This document shows positions 62,387-64,000 of a DNA stretch of 64,000 bases, piece after piece. Each line of letters starts with the position of its first letter. Within the stretch, counting starts at the first letter, position 1. This DNA is from Microbacterium sp. M28 (GTDB lineage: Bacteria > Actinomycetota > Actinomycetes > Actinomycetales > Microbacteriaceae). The notes beneath the pieces are model-generated. The model had not been told where the DNA came from. It did not search any database and saw only the letters and a program-made list of their open reading frames with translations. Location of the stretch: the NCBI RefSeq assembly GCF_025836995.1, contig NZ_CP107546.1:124001-188000 (forward strand), in the 5' to 3' direction. The position numbers and the translations under genes were made by a program.

Positions 62387-63123
62387 GCGCGCCCTCGCTT
62401 CTCGAGGAACGCGGTCATCCGGCGCATCTTCTCGGGGCTCTCGAACAGTTCGGCCTGCAGATCCGCATCGATCCGGGGGTGATCCGCTCGGGGCGCCCGC
62501 AGGGCGGTCTTGGTGTGCTGAACGGCGAGCGGATCGTTCGCGCTGATCCGGTCGGCGATCGCGTGCGCGGCATCCATCAGGTCGTCCGCGGGGTGGATCG
62601 CGGTGATCAGGCCCGCGGCCAGCGCCTCCTCCGCCGAAAGGCTGCGCCCGGTGAACAGCAGCTCGGCGGCCAGCGCCTCGCCGACGAGAGCGGGCAGCCG
62701 CCAGGTCGCACCGGCGGCGGCGAGGATGCCGAGCCCGGTCTCGGGATTCCCGATGCGCAGCGCCGGAGTCGCGATGCGGATGTCCGCGGCGTAGGCGAGT
62801 TCGGCGCCACCGCCGAGCGCGTACCCGTCCATCGCGGCGATGACCGGCATCGGCAGCTCGTGGATGCGGATGAAGAGGGCCGCGTTGATGTTCCTCCTGG
62901 CGTCCTCGGCCCGGCGATCCCGCAACTGGGCGATGTCGGCGCCGGCGGCGAACACACCACCCGCACCCGTGAGGATCAGGGTGCGCGGTCGTGCCTCGAG
63001 CCCGTCGCACACGGCATGCAGGGCATCCACCGTGGCGAGATCGATCGCATTGCGCTTGTCCGGGCGATTCAGGGTCGCGATGACTCGGTCGTCGCGCTCC
63101 TCGACGAGCACGGGCGCGGCCAT
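62383..63123 (-). CDS. paaF: Enoyl-CoA hydratase (2,3-dehydroadipyl-CoA hydratase)
   Basis: 246-aa crotonase: RPDKRNAIDLATVDALHAV, oxyanion hole GGVFAAGADIAQL, DGYALGGGAELAYAADIRI, and the catalytic Glu in NPETGLGILAAAGATWRLP. It hydrates the unsaturated acyl-CoA between PaaZ/PaaJ and PaaH steps. ATG 63123 overlaps the stop of the thiolase gene. Confidence 0.92.
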   Translation of the reverse strand: MAAPVLVEERDDRVIATLNRPDKRNAIDLATVDALHAVCDGLEARPRTLILTGAGGVFAAGADIAQLRDRRAEDARRNINAALFIRIHELPMPVIAAMDGYALGGGAELAYAADIRIATPALRIGNPETGLGILAAAGATWRLPALVGEALAAELLFTGRSLSAEEALAAGLITAIHPADDLMDAAHAIADRISANDPLAVQHTKTALRAPRADHPRIDADLQAELFESPEKMRRMTAFLEKRGRA

Positions 63124-64000
63124 CACACCCGCTCCAGGATCATGGCGGTGCCCTGCCCGACGCCCACGCACATGGTGGCGAGCCCCCGGTCGGCGTTCTC
63201 CCGCTCCATGCGGCCGAGCAGCGTCACGACGATGCGGCAGCCGCTGGCGCCGAGCGGATGCCCCAGTGCGATCGCGCCGCCGTCGGCGTTCACGCGGTCG
63301 TCCTCGATGCCGAGGCGCCGCATGACGGCGATCGCCTGGGCCGCGAAGGCCTCGTTGAGCTCGATCGCGCCGAGGTCGGAGGTCGTCAGCCCCGCGCGAG
63401 CAAGGGCCTTCTGCGTCGCCGGGACGGGGCCGAGCCCCATGATCTCCGGGGCGATGCCGACAGCGGATGCCGAGACGATCCGTGCCCTGGGTGCGAGGCC
63501 GTACCTCTCGACGGCGTCGGCGCTCGCGACGACGATCGCCGACGCCCCGTCGTTGAGTCCGCTGGCGTTGCCCGCCGTGACGACGCAGCCACCTCCCACG
63601 ACGGGGCGCAGCGCCGCCAGAGCCTCGGAACTCGTGTCGCGCCGCGGAGCCTCGTCGACCGAGATCGATCCGTCGGCTGTCGGCACGGCGACGATCTCGG
63701 AATCGAAGTGACCCGCGTCGATCGCGGCGATCGCTCGGCGGTGACTGCGCAGGGCGAACGCATCGGCATCCGCCCTGCTGATGCCGTCGAGGCGGGCGAC
63801 CTCCTCCGCGGTCTCGGGCATGGTGGACGTCGCTCGGTCGCGCGCCGCGAGACGGGGATTCGTGAAGCGCCAGCCGATCGACGTGTCGAAGGCCACGCCC
63901 GGCTTCGCCCAGGCGCGGGCGGGCTTGGCCTGCACCCACGGCGCGCGGGTCATGGACTCGACGCCGCCGGCGACGACGAGGTCGGCGTCGCCGGCGCGGA
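63123..64000 (-). CDS. paaJ: Acetyl-CoA acyltransferase (thiolase), N-terminus outside the window
   Basis: The frame is open to the window edge: the residues before the first internal Met read GDADLVVAGGVES, the conserved thiolase block, so about 100 N-terminal residues, including the nucleophile Cys, are missing. Visible are IELNEAFAAQAIAVMRRLG, GGAIALGHPLGASGCRI (His) and the second Cys in LATMCVGVGQGTAMI. It cleaves 3-oxoadipyl-CoA to succinyl-CoA and acetyl-CoA. First visible gene of the paaJ-F-H-Z run. Confidence 0.93.
   Translation of the reverse strand, partial: RAGDADLVVAGGVESMTRAPWVQAKPARAWAKPGVAFDTSIGWRFTNPRLAARDRATSTMPETAEEVARLDGISRADADAFALRSHRRAIAAIDAGHFDSEIVAVPTADGSISVDEAPRRDTSSEALAALRPVVGGGCVVTAGNASGLNDGASAIVVASADAVERYGLAPRARIVSASAVGIAPEIMGLGPVPATQKALARAGLTTSDLGAIELNEAFAAQAIAVMRRLGIEDDRVNADGGAIALGHPLGASGCRIVVTLLGRMERENADRGLATMCVGVGQGTAMILERV

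Overview
The window is high-GC DNA, almost fully coding, and reads as the chromosome of an actinobacterium of the Microbacteriaceae, most likely Microbacterium. This rests on an HspR-controlled dnaK-grpE-dnaJ-hspR operon, an FprA/7Fe-ferredoxin pair, a DUF222-HNH endonuclease, a Pr6Pr membrane protein, many apparently leaderless genes (TAnnnT, then 6-7 nt, then ATG/GTG), and the very frequent words GGATGC/GCATCC. I saw no rRNA, tRNA, CRISPR array, prophage or insertion sequence.

Layout. 0-9.9 kb (minus): a tightly overlapped sulfur-assimilation run, read as ferredoxin-dependent sulfite reductase, cysH, cysD, cysN, a sulfonate/taurine-type ABC importer (binding protein, ATPase, permease), uroporphyrinogen-III methyltransferase (siroheme), FprA reductase and a ferredoxin cut by the window edge. 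10-11.8 kb: DUF222-HNH gene and a lower-GC patch with a small Cys/His-rich ORF. 11.8-16 kb: dnaK operon with two HspR (HAIR) operators. 16-18.1 kb: a lipoprotein amine oxidase whose domain order is circularly permuted, converging on a Pr6Pr gene. 18.1-20.5 kb: AraC regulator and GH4 glycosidase. 20.6-21.9 kb: TetR regulator and a DHFR/RibD-like reductase.

22-30.7 kb is a sulfate-ester island: a 774-aa sulfatase, a formylglycine-generating enzyme, a HAD phosphatase, a second large sulfatase broken by a one-base frameshift, and a SulP transporter. A metallo-beta-lactamase-type alkylsulfatase follows at 43.5 kb. Freed sulfate could feed the cys genes. 30.7-46 kb holds mostly single genes: cardiolipin synthase, MarR plus membrane protein, two glycosyltransferases, AI-2E family exporter, two small membrane proteins, GlxA-type regulator, secreted GH10 xylanase, NRDE protein and CoaBC.

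46-52 kb: a three-gene operon (AAA+ ATPase and two paralogous TPR-type proteins) runs head-to-head with an N-domain-less clpB carrying a perfect HAIR operator. 52.3-64 kb (minus): phenylacetate catabolism, paaABCDE-paaG and paaJ-paaF-paaH-paaZ, interrupted by a hypothetical gene and a RecQ helicase with a phosphoribosyltransferase-like tail.

Long inverted repeats of several sequence families sit in most gaps over about 50 bp between convergent genes. Similar elements occur in a few co-directional or divergent gaps.
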